From positions 1-64,000 of the forward strand of contig NZ_SIUB01000007.1 of NCBI RefSeq assembly GCF_004310425.1: a DNA stretch of 64,000 nucleotides, read 5' to 3'. The stretch is from Hansschlegelia quercus. GTDB taxonomy: Bacteria > Pseudomonadota > Alphaproteobacteria > Rhizobiales > Methylopilaceae. The first letter of the stretch is position 1. Every line of letters begins with the position of its first letter. Under the pieces are notes generated by a model, which saw only the letters and a program-made list of their open reading frames with translations, had not been told where the DNA came from and did no database searches. The position numbers and the translations under genes are program-made. This document shows positions 9,188-18,447 of this stretch, in pieces.

Positions 9188-10087
9188 ATGGCCGACGGCC
9201 AACCCTTCGACAACCGTCCCGGAGAGATCTGGTTCGACGGCGCCTTTGTTCCGTGGAATGACGCCAAGGTGCATGTGCTGACCCACGCGCTGCATTATGC
9301 GAGCGCCGTGTTCGAAGGCGAGCGGGCCTATGGCGGCCGCATCTTCAAGATGCGTGAGCATAACCAGCGCCTGATCGACAGCGGCAAGCTGCTCGGCTTC
9401 GACGTGCCTTACACGGTCGAGGAGATCGACCGCGCCTGCGAGGCGACGCTCGCCCGGCAGGGTTTTCAGGACGCCTATGTCCGTCCGATCGCTTGGCGCG
9501 GCAGCGAGATGATGGGCGTCGCGGCCCAGAACAACACGATCCACCTCGCGATCGCCGTCTGGCAGTGGCCGAGCTATTTCGACCCGGCCGAGCGCCTGAA
9601 GGGCATCCGCATCGACATGGCGGAATGGCGCCGTCCCGACCCGCGCACCGCGCCTTCAAAGGCCAAGGCCACCGGCCTCTACATGATCTGCACGCTCTCC
9701 AAGCACGCAGCGGAGCGGAAGGGCTACGCCGACGCGCTGATGCTCGACTGGCGCGGTCAGGTCGCCGAATGCACCGGCGCGAATGTCTTCTTCGTGAAGG
9801 ACGGCGCGCTGCACACGCCGACGCCGGACTGCTTCCTCGACGGCATCACCCGCCGCACGGTCATTGGCCTCGCCAAGGCGCGCGGCATCGAGGTGATCGA
9901 GCGCGCGATCATGCCTGAGGAACTGGCGAGCTTCGAGCAGTGCTTCATCTGCGGCACGGCGGCGGAGGTCACTCCGGTCTCCGAGATCGCGGACTACCGC
10001 TTCTCGGTGGGCGACATCACCAAGACGCTGATGACGGATTACGCCGACGCAGTGCGTCCGCAGCAGGAGGCGGTCGCCGCCGCCTGA
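9188..10087 (+). CDS. ilvE: Branched-chain amino acid aminotransferase (class IV PLP enzyme)
   Basis: The enzyme moves the amino group between glutamate and branched-chain 2-oxo acids using PLP. The 299-residue length fits the class IV family. Seen motifs are HALHYASAVFEGERAYGG, the KAKATGLYMICTLSKHAA block that includes the PLP lysine, LDWRGQVAECTGANVFFV and FICGTAAEVTPVSEI near the C-terminus. The ATG has a GAGGAG site eight bases upstream. D-amino-acid or 4-amino-4-deoxychorismate variants exist in the fold, but the motif set favours IlvE. Confidence 0.92.
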   Translation: MADGQPFDNRPGEIWFDGAFVPWNDAKVHVLTHALHYASAVFEGERAYGGRIFKMREHNQRLIDSGKLLGFDVPYTVEEIDRACEATLARQGFQDAYVRPIAWRGSEMMGVAAQNNTIHLAIAVWQWPSYFDPAERLKGIRIDMAEWRRPDPRTAPSKAKATGLYMICTLSKHAAERKGYADALMLDWRGQVAECTGANVFFVKDGALHTPTPDCFLDGITRRTVIGLAKARGIEVIERAIMPEELASFEQCFICGTAAEVTPVSEIADYRFSVGDITKTLMTDYADAVRPQQEAVAAA

Positions 10088-10097
10088 TAGAGCCGCA

Positions 10098-10197
10098 TCA
10101 TCCCGGACGGCGGCGAAGCCGTCGATCCGGGATCGTGCTCAGAATTGAGCGATATTCGGCTTGCGATCCCGGCTCTCGCTTCGCTCCGCCGGGATGA
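10098..10197. repeat. Intergenic palindromic repeat, family A copy 1
   Basis: A 100-base element bounded by TCATCCCGG and its inverted copy CCGGGATGA. The internal parts GATCCGGGATCGT and CGATCCCGGCTCTCGC are further inverted pairs. A related copy lies at 53253-53354. It fills the space between the ilvE stop and the convergent gene at 10202, as REP-like elements usually do. Confidence 0.75.
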
Positions 10198-10201
10198 CCA
10201 C

Positions 10202-10849
10202 TCAGGCCGTCTTCCGCAACCGCGTCATCCGGCGGGCGAGCTTCGCCTCGAGGCTGTCCGCTCCGCGCCGCTCCTCGGAGCGAGCGGCGAAGGCGCTGAG
10301 GGCCGCAGGCTCGCCCTCGACCGCAAGCACCACGAACACGCCGAGATCGTGCGCGACCAGTGCCGCCAGCCTCGACAGGATCGCCGCGCTCGGGATCAGC
10401 GTCGCGAACCACAGTCCCGGCATTGCCTGGATGCCCCCGCTCGGCATGTTGGCCGCAAGCGCGTGCATCAGGACCTCGGTGGTCTTACCCACCGCGTAGA
10501 GCAGCGCGAGGATCGTGGCGTAGCTCACCGCCTTGTCGAGTCCGAGTTCGGTCTCGCTCTTGAACAGCACGCCCCACGCGAATCCGCCCGCGGCGAGCGC
10601 CGCGATCAAACCGAGAGAGACCGCGGCCAGGAGCGCGTACATGCCGGCCGTTCCGAACGCGCCGTCGGCGCTGAGCGCGGCGGTCCGGACGGCAGTCGTG
10701 TTCGGAAACAGCCACGAGACTTGGGGCGTGTAATGCGAGACCGGGCGCCAGAGGTCGTGGCCGGCGCCGAACACGAGCACCGCCGCCAGCAGCGCATAGC
10801 CGCAGACGATTAGCGTGATCGCGGTGCGGAAGCTCATTCCCTGCGCCAT
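10202..10849 (-). CDS. Inner membrane protein of unknown function
   Basis: The 215-residue protein has about four hydrophobic segments: residues 8-27 (TAITLIVCGYALLAAVLVFG), 69-95, 105-130 and 145-170. A basic cytoplasmic tail ends LARRMTRLRKTA. I do not recognise a family. A second ATG five codons in is an equally good start. The promoter region holds a TTAA-N7-TTAA motif 38 bases upstream of the ATG, which suggests cell-cycle control by CtrA. It lies downstream of moaE on the same strand but appears to have its own promoter. Confidence 0.75.
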   Translation of the reverse strand: MAQGMSFRTAITLIVCGYALLAAVLVFGAGHDLWRPVSHYTPQVSWLFPNTTAVRTAALSADGAFGTAGMYALLAAVSLGLIAALAAGGFAWGVLFKSETELGLDKAVSYATILALLYAVGKTTEVLMHALAANMPSGGIQAMPGLWFATLIPSAAILSRLAALVAHDLGVFVVLAVEGEPAALSAFAARSEERRGADSLEAKLARRMTRLRKTA

Positions 10850-10886
10850 GGGCGGACACTAGAGCCGGGCCGCCGCCGCGACGACA

Positions 10887-10901
10887 TTAACCGTCGGTTA
10901 A
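10887..10901. promoter_or_regulatory. CtrA-like binding box (TTAA-N7-TTAA)
   Basis: TTAACCGTCGGTTAA is an exact match to the full CtrA consensus TTAA-N7-TTAA. It lies 38 bases before the start of the membrane-protein gene at 10849. A second TTAA pair (TTAA-N6-TTAA) follows at 10905-10918 with one base less spacing. TTAA is rare in this GC-rich DNA, so the cluster is unlikely to be random, but binding is inferred. Confidence 0.5.
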
Positions 10902-10926
10902 GGTTAACACGCGTTAACCGGGCGGG

Positions 10927-11382
10927 TCAGCTGCGCCAGCGGTCCGCCGCCGCGTCGTCGGTGGATTTCGACGCCACCCATGCCTCGCCTTCGTCCGTCT
11001 CTTCGCTCTTCCAGAACGGGGCGGAGGTCTTGAGGTAGTCCATCAAGAACTGCGCCGCCTCGAACGCGGCTGCGCGGTGAGGGGAGAGGGTGACCACCAG
11101 CACGATGGGTTCTCCCGGCAGGATGCGGCCGTAGCGGTGCAGGACCAGCGCGTCGACGATCGGCCAGCGCGAGCGGGCCTCGGCCTCGATGCGGGACAGC
11201 TCTTCCTCGGCCATGCCAGGATAGTGCTCGAGGGTGAGGGAGACGAGCCGCGCGCCGGAATCTGCCCGGTCGCGGCAGAGGCCGGAGAAGGTGACCACGG
11301 CGCCTGTGTCGGATCGGCCTTCGGTCAGCCGCGCAACTTCCGCGCCGAGATCGAACGGTTCGCGCTGGAGCCGAACAGCCAC
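10927..11382 (-). CDS. moaE: Molybdopterin synthase catalytic subunit MoaE
   Basis: MoaE makes molybdopterin from cyclic pyranopterin monophosphate using the sulfur carried by MoaD. The 151-residue protein shows LHRYGRILPGEPIVLVVTLS and the active-site stretch LMDYLKTSAPFWKSE, whose lysine is catalytic in the family. It follows moaD by seven bases, forming pgsA-moaD-moaE. The other molybdopterin genes are not in this window. Confidence 0.95.
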   Translation of the reverse strand: MAVRLQREPFDLGAEVARLTEGRSDTGAVVTFSGLCRDRADSGARLVSLTLEHYPGMAEEELSRIEAEARSRWPIVDALVLHRYGRILPGEPIVLVVTLSPHRAAAFEAAQFLMDYLKTSAPFWKSEETDEGEAWVASKSTDDAAADRWRS

Positions 11383-11389
11383 GGCCTGC

Positions 11390-11641
11390 TCAGCCGCCCG
11401 TCATCGGCGGGAAGAACGCAATCTCGCGCGCTCCCGCGATCGCGGCGTCCGGCTTTACGTGGCGGCGGTCGATCGCGGCGCGCACGACCGCGCCGGTCGC
11501 GAAGGCGCTCTCATATTCCGGCCCGCGCTTTCTGAGCCAGCCGACCAGATCGCCGACGGTCGCGACGTCGTCCGGCGCTTCCGTCTCCTCCTCGGCGCGG
11601 CCGATACGCTCCCGCACCCAGGCGAAATAGACCAGCTTCAT
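11390..11641 (-). CDS. moaD: Molybdopterin synthase sulfur carrier MoaD
   Basis: This 83-residue ubiquitin-like protein begins MKLVYFAWVRERIG and ends in FFPPMTGG. The terminal Gly-Gly is thiocarboxylated in the family to deliver sulfur to MoaE. Its ATG overlaps the pgsA stop by four bases, so the longer upstream frame is a shadow of pgsA. It works with the adjacent moaE. Confidence 0.94.
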   Translation of the reverse strand: MKLVYFAWVRERIGRAEEETEAPDDVATVGDLVGWLRKRGPEYESAFATGAVVRAAIDRRHVKPDAAIAGAREIAFFPPMTGG

Positions 11642-12279
11642 CCTTCGGGATCCTCGAACACGTGCCTTAGCCCGGCCCGGAGATAGTCGTAGCCCGTGTA
11701 GATGGTAAGGAGCGCCGAGATCCAGAGCAGGGTCAGCCCGATCATCACGTTGCCCGGCAGCACCGCTTCGCCGGCGGGGCCGACCAGCAGGAAGCCAAGC
11801 GAGATCATCTGCGCCGTCGTCTTGTATTTCGCGAGCTGAGTCGCCGGCACGCTGACGCGCAGCTCCGCGAGAAATTCGCGAAGACCCGAGACCAGCACCT
11901 CGCGCAGCAGGATGACGAACGCCGCCCATACCGACCAGCCGGTGATGGTGTTGTCCCAGGCGAGCATCAGCAGGCAGGCCGCGACCAGCACCTTGTCGGC
12001 GATCGAATCGAGCATCCGCCCGAGCGGCGATTGCTGCGCCCAGGCGCGGGCGAGATAGCCGTCGAAGAAATCGGTGATGGCGGCGAGCGCGAAGATCCCG
12101 AGCGCCGCCCAGCGGAACGGCGCGCCGCCGATGAAGATGCACGCGCCGACCATGGGAACCGCGGCGATGCGGCCGTAGGTCAGCATGTTCGGCAGGCTGA
12201 GCGCGTAGCGCCGCGACAGGTTCACGCCCCGTCTTGGCCGTTCGGCGCTTCGCAGATCGGCATGGATTTCGGACGTCAT
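11638..12279 (-). CDS. pgsA: CDP-diacylglycerol--glycerol-3-phosphate 3-phosphatidyltransferase
   Basis: PgsA makes phosphatidylglycerophosphate, the precursor of phosphatidylglycerol, at the inner membrane. The 213-residue protein carries the CDP-alcohol phosphotransferase motif D-G-x2-A-R-x8-G-x3-D-x3-D in DGYLARAWAQQSPLGRMLD and the following Asp. Several hydrophobic segments follow. A basic N-terminal extension precedes LSLPNMLTYGRI, so the start could also lie nearer residue 20. It is coupled to moaD by a four-base overlap. Confidence 0.93.
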   Translation of the reverse strand: MTSEIHADLRSAERPRRGVNLSRRYALSLPNMLTYGRIAAVPMVGACIFIGGAPFRWAALGIFALAAITDFFDGYLARAWAQQSPLGRMLDSIADKVLVAACLLMLAWDNTITGWSVWAAFVILLREVLVSGLREFLAELRVSVPATQLAKYKTTAQMISLGFLLVGPAGEAVLPGNVMIGLTLLWISALLTIYTGYDYLRAGLRHVFEDPEG

Positions 12280-12393
12280 CGCATTCGCCTAGACGGTGCC
12301 CGACGCGAGTCCGCGCCGGTCGTCGGGACACGATCACGCGAGGGCGCGGGCGTCAACGAAAGCCCGGTCCAGGACTTCGGCGAAGCTCGCGCC

Positions 12394-14379
12394 TCACTCT
12401 CGCTTGTCGTGGAAGAAATCATAGATCGACTGGGCCATGGCGCGGCTGACGCCGGGGGTCTTTTCGAGGTCCGCGACGCCCGCGCGGGCGACCGCCTTGC
12501 CGGTGCCGAAATGGCGCAGCAGCGCCCGCTTGCGGGTGGGGCCGACGCCGGGCACCTCGTCGAGCGGGTTCGCGACGAACTCCTTCGATCGCCGCGCGCG
12601 ATGCGTGCCAATCGCGAAGCGGTGCGCCTCGTCGCGCAGGCGCTGGACGTAATAGAGCACAGGGTCGCGCGGCGGCATGCGGAAGGGCGTGCGGCCGTCG
12701 ATGAAAAAGGTCTCGCGCCCGGCCTCGCGGTCGACGCCCTTGGCGACGCCGACCAGCGGCACGCCTGTCACGCCGAGCTCGGCCAGCGTCTCGCGCGCTG
12801 CGGTGAGCTGGCCCTGTCCGCCGTCGATCAGCACCAGGTCCGGCCACGGCGGCGCGTCGTCCGCCGCGCGGCCTTCGACGTCTCGCGGGGATTCCTTCTG
12901 CAGCCGCGCGAAGCGTCGGCGCAGCACTTGCCGCATCATGCCGGTGTCGTCGCCCGGCGTCAGGTCCTCGGGGCGGATGTTGAACTTGCGATAGCTGTTC
13001 TTCTGAAAGCCTTCGGGCCCTGCCACGATCATGCCGCCAACGGCGGCGGTCCCCATGATGTGGCTGTTGTCGTAGACCTCAATGCGCTTCGGAGGGGCGG
13101 GCAGCGCGAAGGCCGCGGCGACGCCCGCGAGCAGCTTCGTCTGCGTCGAAGTCTCAGCCAGCCTGCGGCCGAGCGCCTCCCTCGCGTTCGACAGCGCGCG
13201 CGCGACCAGCTCCTTCTTCTCGCCCCGGACCGGGACCGAGACCTCGACCTTGCGGCCGGAGCGCACGGAGAGCGCCTCGGCGAGCAGCGCCTGGTCCTCG
13301 ATCTCCTCGCTCAGCAGCACGAGACGCGGCGGCTCCTCCGCGTCGTAAAACTGCGCGAGGAACGAGCCGAAGACCTCGCTCGGCTCCTGGCCGCCCTCGG
13401 CCTTCGGGAAGTAGGCGCGTGCGCCCCAATTCTGGTAGGCGCGGAAGAAGAACGCCTCGACGCAGGTCTGCCCGCCCTCGGCGTGCAGCGCGAAGACGTC
13501 CGCCTCCTCGACGTCGCGAGGGTTCACGCCCTGATTAGACTGAATGGCGGCGAGCGCCGCGAGCCGGTCGCGATAGACGGCGGCGCGCTCGAAATCGAGC
13601 GCCTGGGACGCCTCGTCCATGGCGTGAGCGAGATCGTGCTTCACCCGGTCGCTCTTGCCCGAGAGGAAGTCGCGGGCCTCCTCGACGAGCCTCGCATAGT
13701 CGTTGAGCTCGATCTCGCGGGTGCAGGGGCCGGAGCAACGCTTGATCTGGAACAGCAGGCAGGGACGCGTCCGCCGCTCGTAATAGCTATCGGCGCAGGA
13801 GCGCAGCAGGAAGGCGCGCTCAAGCGCGTCGATCGTGCGACCGACGGCGCCGGCGGACGCGAAGGGTCCATAATAGTCGCCCTTGCGGGTGCGCGCGCCG
13901 CGATGCTTGGCGATTTGCGGAGCAGGGTGCTCCGAGGCGATCAGGATGTAGGGAAACGACTTGTCGTCGCGCATCAGCACGTTGAAACGCGGCCGCAGCC
14001 GCTTGATGAGGTTCGCCTCGAGCAGCAGCGCTTCGGTCTCGGTCTCTGTCGAGACAAACTCCATCGACCCGGTCTCGGCGATCATCCGGGATATGCGGGT
14101 GTTGTGGCCGACGCCGCGCGCGTAGTTCGCGACGCGCTTTCGGAGGCTCCGGGCCTTGCCGACGTAGAGCACGTCGCCGTTTGCGTCGAACATGCGATAG
14201 ACGCCCGGCCCATTGGGAAGATGCTTGAGTTGAGCGCGGATGACCTCGACGCCGCGCCTCAGGCTTTCCGGCGTGTCCGCGTCAGCTGTTTCCGGCGACG
14301 CGTATTCCTCGATCCCGTCGCCTTCGACTGAGGCCACATCCGGCGTCTCGATCATGTCTGGGCTGCGATTCCCGCTCAT
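12394..14379 (-). CDS. uvrC: Excinuclease ABC subunit C
   Basis: UvrC makes both incisions in nucleotide excision repair. The 661-residue protein has a GIY-YIG nuclease domain ([20 protein letters not shown], about residues 53-75), then a UVR motif near residue 250, the RNase H-like nuclease ([30 protein letters not shown]) and a C-terminal helix-hairpin-helix ([20 protein letters not shown]). The start at 14379 gives an Asp/Glu-rich lead of about 40 residues; the ATG at 14355 is an alternative. It precedes pgsA on the same strand with a 114-base gap. Confidence 0.95.
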   Translation of the reverse strand: MSGNRSPDMIETPDVASVEGDGIEEYASPETADADTPESLRRGVEVIRAQLKHLPNGPGVYRMFDANGDVLYVGKARSLRKRVANYARGVGHNTRISRMIAETGSMEFVSTETETEALLLEANLIKRLRPRFNVLMRDDKSFPYILIASEHPAPQIAKHRGARTRKGDYYGPFASAGAVGRTIDALERAFLLRSCADSYYERRTRPCLLFQIKRCSGPCTREIELNDYARLVEEARDFLSGKSDRVKHDLAHAMDEASQALDFERAAVYRDRLAALAAIQSNQGVNPRDVEEADVFALHAEGGQTCVEAFFFRAYQNWGARAYFPKAEGGQEPSEVFGSFLAQFYDAEEPPRLVLLSEEIEDQALLAEALSVRSGRKVEVSVPVRGEKKELVARALSNAREALGRRLAETSTQTKLLAGVAAAFALPAPPKRIEVYDNSHIMGTAAVGGMIVAGPEGFQKNSYRKFNIRPEDLTPGDDTGMMRQVLRRRFARLQKESPRDVEGRAADDAPPWPDLVLIDGGQGQLTAARETLAELGVTGVPLVGVAKGVDREAGRETFFIDGRTPFRMPPRDPVLYYVQRLRDEAHRFAIGTHRARRSKEFVANPLDEVPGVGPTRKRALLRHFGTGKAVARAGVADLEKTPGVSRAMAQSIYDFFHDKRE

Positions 14380-14653
14380 CGCGTGAGACTTACACCTGCC
14401 CCCTCGGCCTCGGCGACCCCCGGGACGTGGGATCAGGCATGTGGCGTAGCTCACGCCAGTTTGAAGCGGCGGCCCCGAATTCGTCGCTCCTCCGCCATAT
14501 TGCTGCGCCCGATGGACCTTACTCCCGCGGCACGAAAACTCGTTCGTTGGGCGAATGGTCGGGAACCAATCCGCCGTCACGGCGTTCATGCAATGCCGAG
14601 ATTTGGGTCGCCCATCTCGGCTCAGGCGGTCGGGACGCCTTCGGGGAAATACT

Positions 14654-15334
14654 TTGACGAAACGGCTCGCCTTGCTCCTTGGAGCGATGATCGCAGGAGC
14701 GGCAGGAGACGTGGCGTTGGCCGCCGACATGCCGTCCTACGAGCCTGCGCCCGCAGTTTCAGTGCCGTCGTTCTCGTGGAGCGGGCCTTATGTCGGCCTG
14801 CAGGCCGGCTATGACTGGTTCGACGCCAAGAATCGCGCTAACGGCTTCTCGCCCGCGACGAAGCCGGATGGTTTCACCGTCGGCGCCTATCTCGGCTACA
14901 ACCATCAACTCGACAATTCGCCGCTTGTGATCGGAATCGAGGCCGACGCGAACTATTCTGACGCCGACGCCCATCGGGGAACGGCGGCGTTCGGCGGCGG
15001 TCGTATCTCGAATAGCTTCGACTTTACGGGCGCGGTGCGCGGCCGGGTCGGCTACGCGTTCAACCGTTTTCTCGTCTATGGCGCGGGCGGCGTCGCGTTC
15101 GCAGATCCACAAATAAAGGCCGGCGGAAGCTCCGATGACACGATCGCGGTCGGTTGGACGATCGGCGGCGGCGTGGAGGCTGCGTTGTCCGACAACGTCA
15201 CCGCTCGGGTTGAATACCGATATTCCGACTTCGGAACGGACTCCTTCAGCGTCGCGGGTAGCCGAGTGAAGTCAGATGTTAACGACAATCGTGTGCTCTT
15301 AGGCCTCGGTTACAAGTTCTCGACGGGATGGTGA
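14654..15334 (+). CDS. Outer-membrane beta-barrel protein (Omp31/porin family), copy 1
   Basis: A 226-residue barrel protein with a signal peptide ([17 protein letters not shown] up to ALA) and the mature start [65 protein letters not shown] and a terminal [13 protein letters not shown] with aromatic end are typical of the rhizobial Omp25/Omp31 family. TTG at 14654 with a GGGGAAA site is chosen as start, since the first ATG falls inside the signal peptide. It is first of four related genes. The 274 bases between it and uvrC hold no gene that I can support. Confidence 0.88.
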   Translation: MTKRLALLLGAMIAGAAGDVALAADMPSYEPAPAVSVPSFSWSGPYVGLQAGYDWFDAKNRANGFSPATKPDGFTVGAYLGYNHQLDNSPLVIGIEADANYSDADAHRGTAAFGGGRISNSFDFTGAVRGRVGYAFNRFLVYGAGGVAFADPQIKAGGSSDDTIAVGWTIGGGVEAALSDNVTARVEYRYSDFGTDSFSVAGSRVKSDVNDNRVLLGLGYKFSTGW

Positions 15335-15559
15335 CCGAATTCTCTGGTCATCGACGTAATACGCGGCAGTAAAAGGTGTAATGGACGTCCACAGGGGGCG
15401 TCGGTCCGACCGCGGAATTGCGGTCTCGTCCTGACGGGGCGATGGGGAATCGGTAGTGTTGCCAAAGCGTCACGCGAAGTTTCATTTGGCGATCTCGACC
15501 TTCCGCTCCTCGCTTCTTTCGTTATAAATTGGTCACAGACCTAGACTCGAGGAGTTCTC

Positions 15560-16204
15560 ATGTTCCGCCATATGTTCCTTGGCGCTGCCTCGGCCGCTGC
15601 GCTGGCCGTCACAGCTTCTTCCGCCTACGCCGCAGACCTGCCGGCTTACGAGCCTGCTCCGGCCGTCGCGGTTCCGTCGTTCACCTGGACCGGCCCGTAT
15701 GTCGGCGTTCAGACCGGCTATAGCTGGGGCCACGCCGCCCGCACCAAGCCGGAAGGCTGGATGATCGGCGGCTACCTCGGCTACAACTACCAGATGGAAG
15801 GCTCGCCGGTCGTCGTCGGCATCGAGACCGACCTGAACTACGCCGACATCGACGACCGTCGCGGCGTGCGCCGCACCTCAACTGACTGGAACGGCGCGAC
15901 CCGCGGCCGTATCGGTTACGCGTTCGACCGCTTCCTCGTTTACGGCGCGGCCGGCGTGGCCTACTCGGATCGTGAAGTTCGTCGCAACGGCGCCGGCAAG
16001 GACAGCAAGACTGCGATCGGCTGGACCGTCGGCGGCGGCGTCGAATACGCCGCGAGCGACAACGTCGCTGTCCGCGCCGAATACCGCTACAGCGATTACG
16101 GCAAGGACAACTTCAACCTCGAAGGCGGAGCGGGCGGCAAGTCTTCCTACGACGATCATCGCGTGATGGTTGGCGTCGCCTACAAGTTCGACTCGCCGTT
16201 CTGA
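15560..16204 (+). CDS. Outer-membrane beta-barrel protein (Omp31/porin family), copy 2
   Basis: A 214-residue paralogue of the preceding gene. Signal peptide MFRHMFLGAASAAALAVTAS ends at AYA, and the mature start is ADLPAYEPAPA. GPYVGVQTGYSWG, IGGYLGYNYQMEGSP, IGYAFDRFLVYGAAGVAYSD and the end VMVGVAYKFDSPF follow. A GAGGAG site precedes the ATG, and a strong terminator follows the stop, so it can be its own transcription unit. Such barrels are abundant surface proteins and antigens in Brucella and Bartonella; pore function is uncertain. Confidence 0.92.
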   Translation: MFRHMFLGAASAAALAVTASSAYAADLPAYEPAPAVAVPSFTWTGPYVGVQTGYSWGHAARTKPEGWMIGGYLGYNYQMEGSPVVVGIETDLNYADIDDRRGVRRTSTDWNGATRGRIGYAFDRFLVYGAAGVAYSDREVRRNGAGKDSKTAIGWTVGGGVEYAASDNVAVRAEYRYSDYGKDNFNLEGGAGGKSSYDDHRVMVGVAYKFDSPF

Positions 16205-16242
16205 TCCTTTCCGCTCCTCGAGCGGATCTGAGACTGCCGGAA

Positions 16243-16272
16243 CCCCGCGACGAAAGTCGCGGGGTTTCTTTT
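16243..16272 (+). terminator. Rho-independent terminator after omp copy 2
   Basis: CCCCGCGAC, a GAAA tetraloop and GTCGCGGGG form a perfect 9-bp stem, followed by TTTCTTTT. It lies 39 bases after the stop. Confidence 0.92.
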
Positions 16273-16421
16273 ATGTTCCGATAACCTTCACGTCTCGATA
16301 ACGACTTGGACGATAGGGTGCAGGCAGTCCGGTCGACCACAGGGTCGACGGCGTTGTCACCCTTGTTCGTGTTCGCGTTCCGGATGTCCCCCAATCCGGC
16401 TGAGTATCGAGGTTTCCCCCC

Positions 16422-17075
16422 ATGTCGCGTATCGTTCGTTTCGCGGCGGTGTCCGCCGCTCTCGTCGTTTCCTCGGCGGCCATGGCCGCCGACCTGCCGG
16501 CTTACGAGCCGGCGCCCGCCTACGCCGCCCCCGCGGCTTCGAACTGGACCGGCGCCTATGTCGGCGCGCAGGCCGGCTACGGCTGGGGTCACTCCCGGAC
16601 CAATAAGGGTCGTCCCAACACCCGTCCGGACGGCGCGATCGTTGGCGGCTATGCCGGCTACGATCACCAGCTCGACAACTCGCCGATCGTCGTCGGCATC
16701 GACACCGACCTGAACTACAACACCGCCCATGATCGTCGCGGCTCGACCCGCAACGACCTGAACTGGTCGGGCGCGACCCGCGCTAAGGTCGGTTACGCCA
16801 TGGACCGCGTCATGGTCTACGGCGCCGGCGGCGTCGCCTATGGCGAGCACAAGCTCAAGGTTGCCGGCGCTGGTTCGGACAGCAAGACCGCTCTCGGCTG
16901 GACCGCCGGCGGTGGCGTGGAGGCGATCGTCGCCGAAAACGTCACGGCGCGTGTCGACTACCGCTACACCGATTACGGCGTGGATCGCATGCACCTCTCC
17001 GGCACGCAGCCGAAGACTGACATGACCGAAAACCGCGTCACGGCCGGCGTCGCTTATAAGTTCGGCGGCTTCTGA
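16422..17075 (+). CDS. Outer-membrane beta-barrel protein (Omp31/porin family), copy 3
   Basis: A 217-residue paralogue. The signal peptide MSRIVRFAAVSAALVVSSAA ends at AMA, and the mature protein starts [63 protein letters not shown] and the terminal VTAGVAYKFGGF match copies 1 and 2. LDNSP is shared with copy 1, while the DRRGSTR-like loop is shared with copy 2. It is flanked by terminators on both sides, so it is probably monocistronic. Confidence 0.92.
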   Translation: MSRIVRFAAVSAALVVSSAAMAADLPAYEPAPAYAAPAASNWTGAYVGAQAGYGWGHSRTNKGRPNTRPDGAIVGGYAGYDHQLDNSPIVVGIDTDLNYNTAHDRRGSTRNDLNWSGATRAKVGYAMDRVMVYGAGGVAYGEHKLKVAGAGSDSKTALGWTAGGGVEAIVAENVTARVDYRYTDYGVDRMHLSGTQPKTDMTENRVTAGVAYKFGGF

Positions 17076-17102
17076 TCTCGCCTTTCTCTTTCTTCCGAAC
17101 TG

Positions 17103-17132
17103 AAGGCCCCGCGGCGTAAGCTGCGGGGCCTT
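17103..17132 (+). terminator. Terminator hairpin after omp copy 3
   Basis: AAGGCCCCGC and GCGGGGCCTT form a perfect 10-bp stem around a 10-base loop, 27 bases after the stop. The T-tract is weak (TCGTCGTT). Confidence 0.8.
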
Positions 17133-17261
17133 CGTCGTTAAGGCTTTGTTGACCGTCTCGACTTTTAGCTTCGGCGGTGAGGATTCGTTAACCGGACCGC
17201 AGGACGGCAGCGTGAGAATGGCCCCGGCTCGCAACGACTTGTCCGGGCGAAGGATCGCTGC

Positions 17262-17813
17262 ATGACGTCGACGAAGCTCCTGATCATCGCCGCCACTCTG
17301 CTCACCCTGTCGGGCGAAGCGCAGGCTTTCGATCTGGCGCCGTCGACCGACACGGCGACCGCAAACGGCGGCGCCTGGGCGCCGCTACGCGCGCTCGGCT
17401 TCGGCGGCTCCGTGTCTCCTAGTGGAGAAAAGACCGCCTTCGACCGAATTATGCTGGGTCTGGACGGGGACGTCGGCGGCCTGGACGCGCGATTTGCAAG
17501 CGCCGAAAGCCGGAACAGCGTCCGCGGGATCAGCGCCCGAGTCGGCTTCGCTTTCGACGGTTTCGTCGCCTATGGATCGGCGGGCGTCGCTTTCGCCTCC
17601 GCGGCTTTCGCGCAGTCGCCCGGCGGGGCGCGGCCGACGACAGCGGGATATGTGGTCGGCGGCGGCGTTGAGACGGCGCTGTTCGCAGGCGTCGCGGCGC
17701 GCGTCGAATATCTTTATGTCGACCTCGACCGCAGCCGCATCGATCAGGCCGGCGACGTTGCGCTGACGCCTGCGGGCGGGCAGATCCGCGCGGGCTTCAA
17801 CTACCGCTTCTGA
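17262..17813 (+). CDS. Shortened, diverged Omp31-like beta-barrel protein, copy 4
   Basis: A 183-residue protein with a signal peptide (MTSTKLLIIAATLLTLSGEA, AQA cleavage). It keeps VRGISARVGFAFDGFVAYGSAGVAFA, YVVGGGVETALFAGVAARVEYLYVDLD and the final IRAGFNYRF of the family, but lacks the ADLPAYEPAP start and the GYLGYN strand region. It is about 30-40 residues shorter than copies 1-3. It may be a smaller barrel or a decaying duplicate; no frameshift or internal stop is seen. Confidence 0.8.
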   Translation: MTSTKLLIIAATLLTLSGEAQAFDLAPSTDTATANGGAWAPLRALGFGGSVSPSGEKTAFDRIMLGLDGDVGGLDARFASAESRNSVRGISARVGFAFDGFVAYGSAGVAFASAAFAQSPGGARPTTAGYVVGGGVETALFAGVAARVEYLYVDLDRSRIDQAGDVALTPAGGQIRAGFNYRF

Positions 17814-17820
17814 AATCGAG

Positions 17821-18447
17821 TCAGTGCGCGCGTGTCGCCCCGAAGGCGGGCGTCGTGGCGGCGAACGCGTCGAGCCATTGCACCAGCGTCGGATGATCTT
17901 TCCGCCAGGCGCCCTCGAAGCGCAGGTCGAGATAGCCGAGCGCGCAGGCGGTCGCGACCGAGAACACGTTCGGGACGGCCGGCGGCGGCGCGGCCTCGAG
18001 ATGGGCGAGCGCCCGCTTTACCTTGCCGGCCTGCAGCGCTAGCCATTTCGCCGAGCGCTCGCTTTCGTCGCGCATCCGGACCTCGTAGATCTGGAGCAGA
18101 GCCGCGTCCATCAGGCCGTCGGCCAGCGCCTGACCCGTGAGCGCGTCGAACCGCTCGACGGGGTCAACCGGGATCAACATCCCGCCGCCGGTCAAATGGT
18201 CGAGATATTCGATGATGACGCGGCTGTCGTAGAGCACGCGGCCGTCGTCGAGCTCGAGGGCAGGGATCTTGCCCAGCGGGTTCAGCCCGCGGATGGGATC
18301 GTCATCGGCCGTCGTGTCGGTGCGGACGATCTCGATCTGGTCGATGATCCCCAATAGATGCGCCGCGATTTTGACCTTGCGGCCAAAGGGGGAGGGCGGC
18401 GAGGAGCGGAGGATCATGTCTGCGAAGTCCATGCGCGGCGGGGCCAC
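17821..18447 (-). CDS. Glutathione S-transferase family protein
   Basis: The 208-residue protein has a thioredoxin-like N-terminal domain, with SSPPSPFGRKVKIAAHLLG near residue 14, the cis-Pro block NPLGKIPALELDDGRVLYDS and SRVIIEYLDHL. An all-helical C-terminal domain with ATACALGYLDLRFEG and a conserved Asp follows. An ATG five codons in (MDFADM) is an alternative start. The substrate is not predictable. It converges on omp copy 4 with only seven bases between the stops. Confidence 0.9.
   Translation of the reverse strand: MAPPRMDFADMILRSSPPSPFGRKVKIAAHLLGIIDQIEIVRTDTTADDDPIRGLNPLGKIPALELDDGRVLYDSRVIIEYLDHLTGGGMLIPVDPVERFDALTGQALADGLMDAALLQIYEVRMRDESERSAKWLALQAGKVKRALAHLEAAPPPAVPNVFSVATACALGYLDLRFEGAWRKDHPTLVQWLDAFAATTPAFGATRAH

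Noticed and set aside
10905-10918. A second full CtrA box in the same promoter
   Set aside because: TTAACACGCGTTAA has six rather than seven bases between the TTAA halves, so it is noted only as extra half-sites.
12031-14331. A 766-codon open frame antisense to uvrC
   Set aside because: It lacks recognisable motifs and has the Arg/Ala/Glu-rich composition of a high-GC shadow frame; the opposite strand encodes a complete UvrC.
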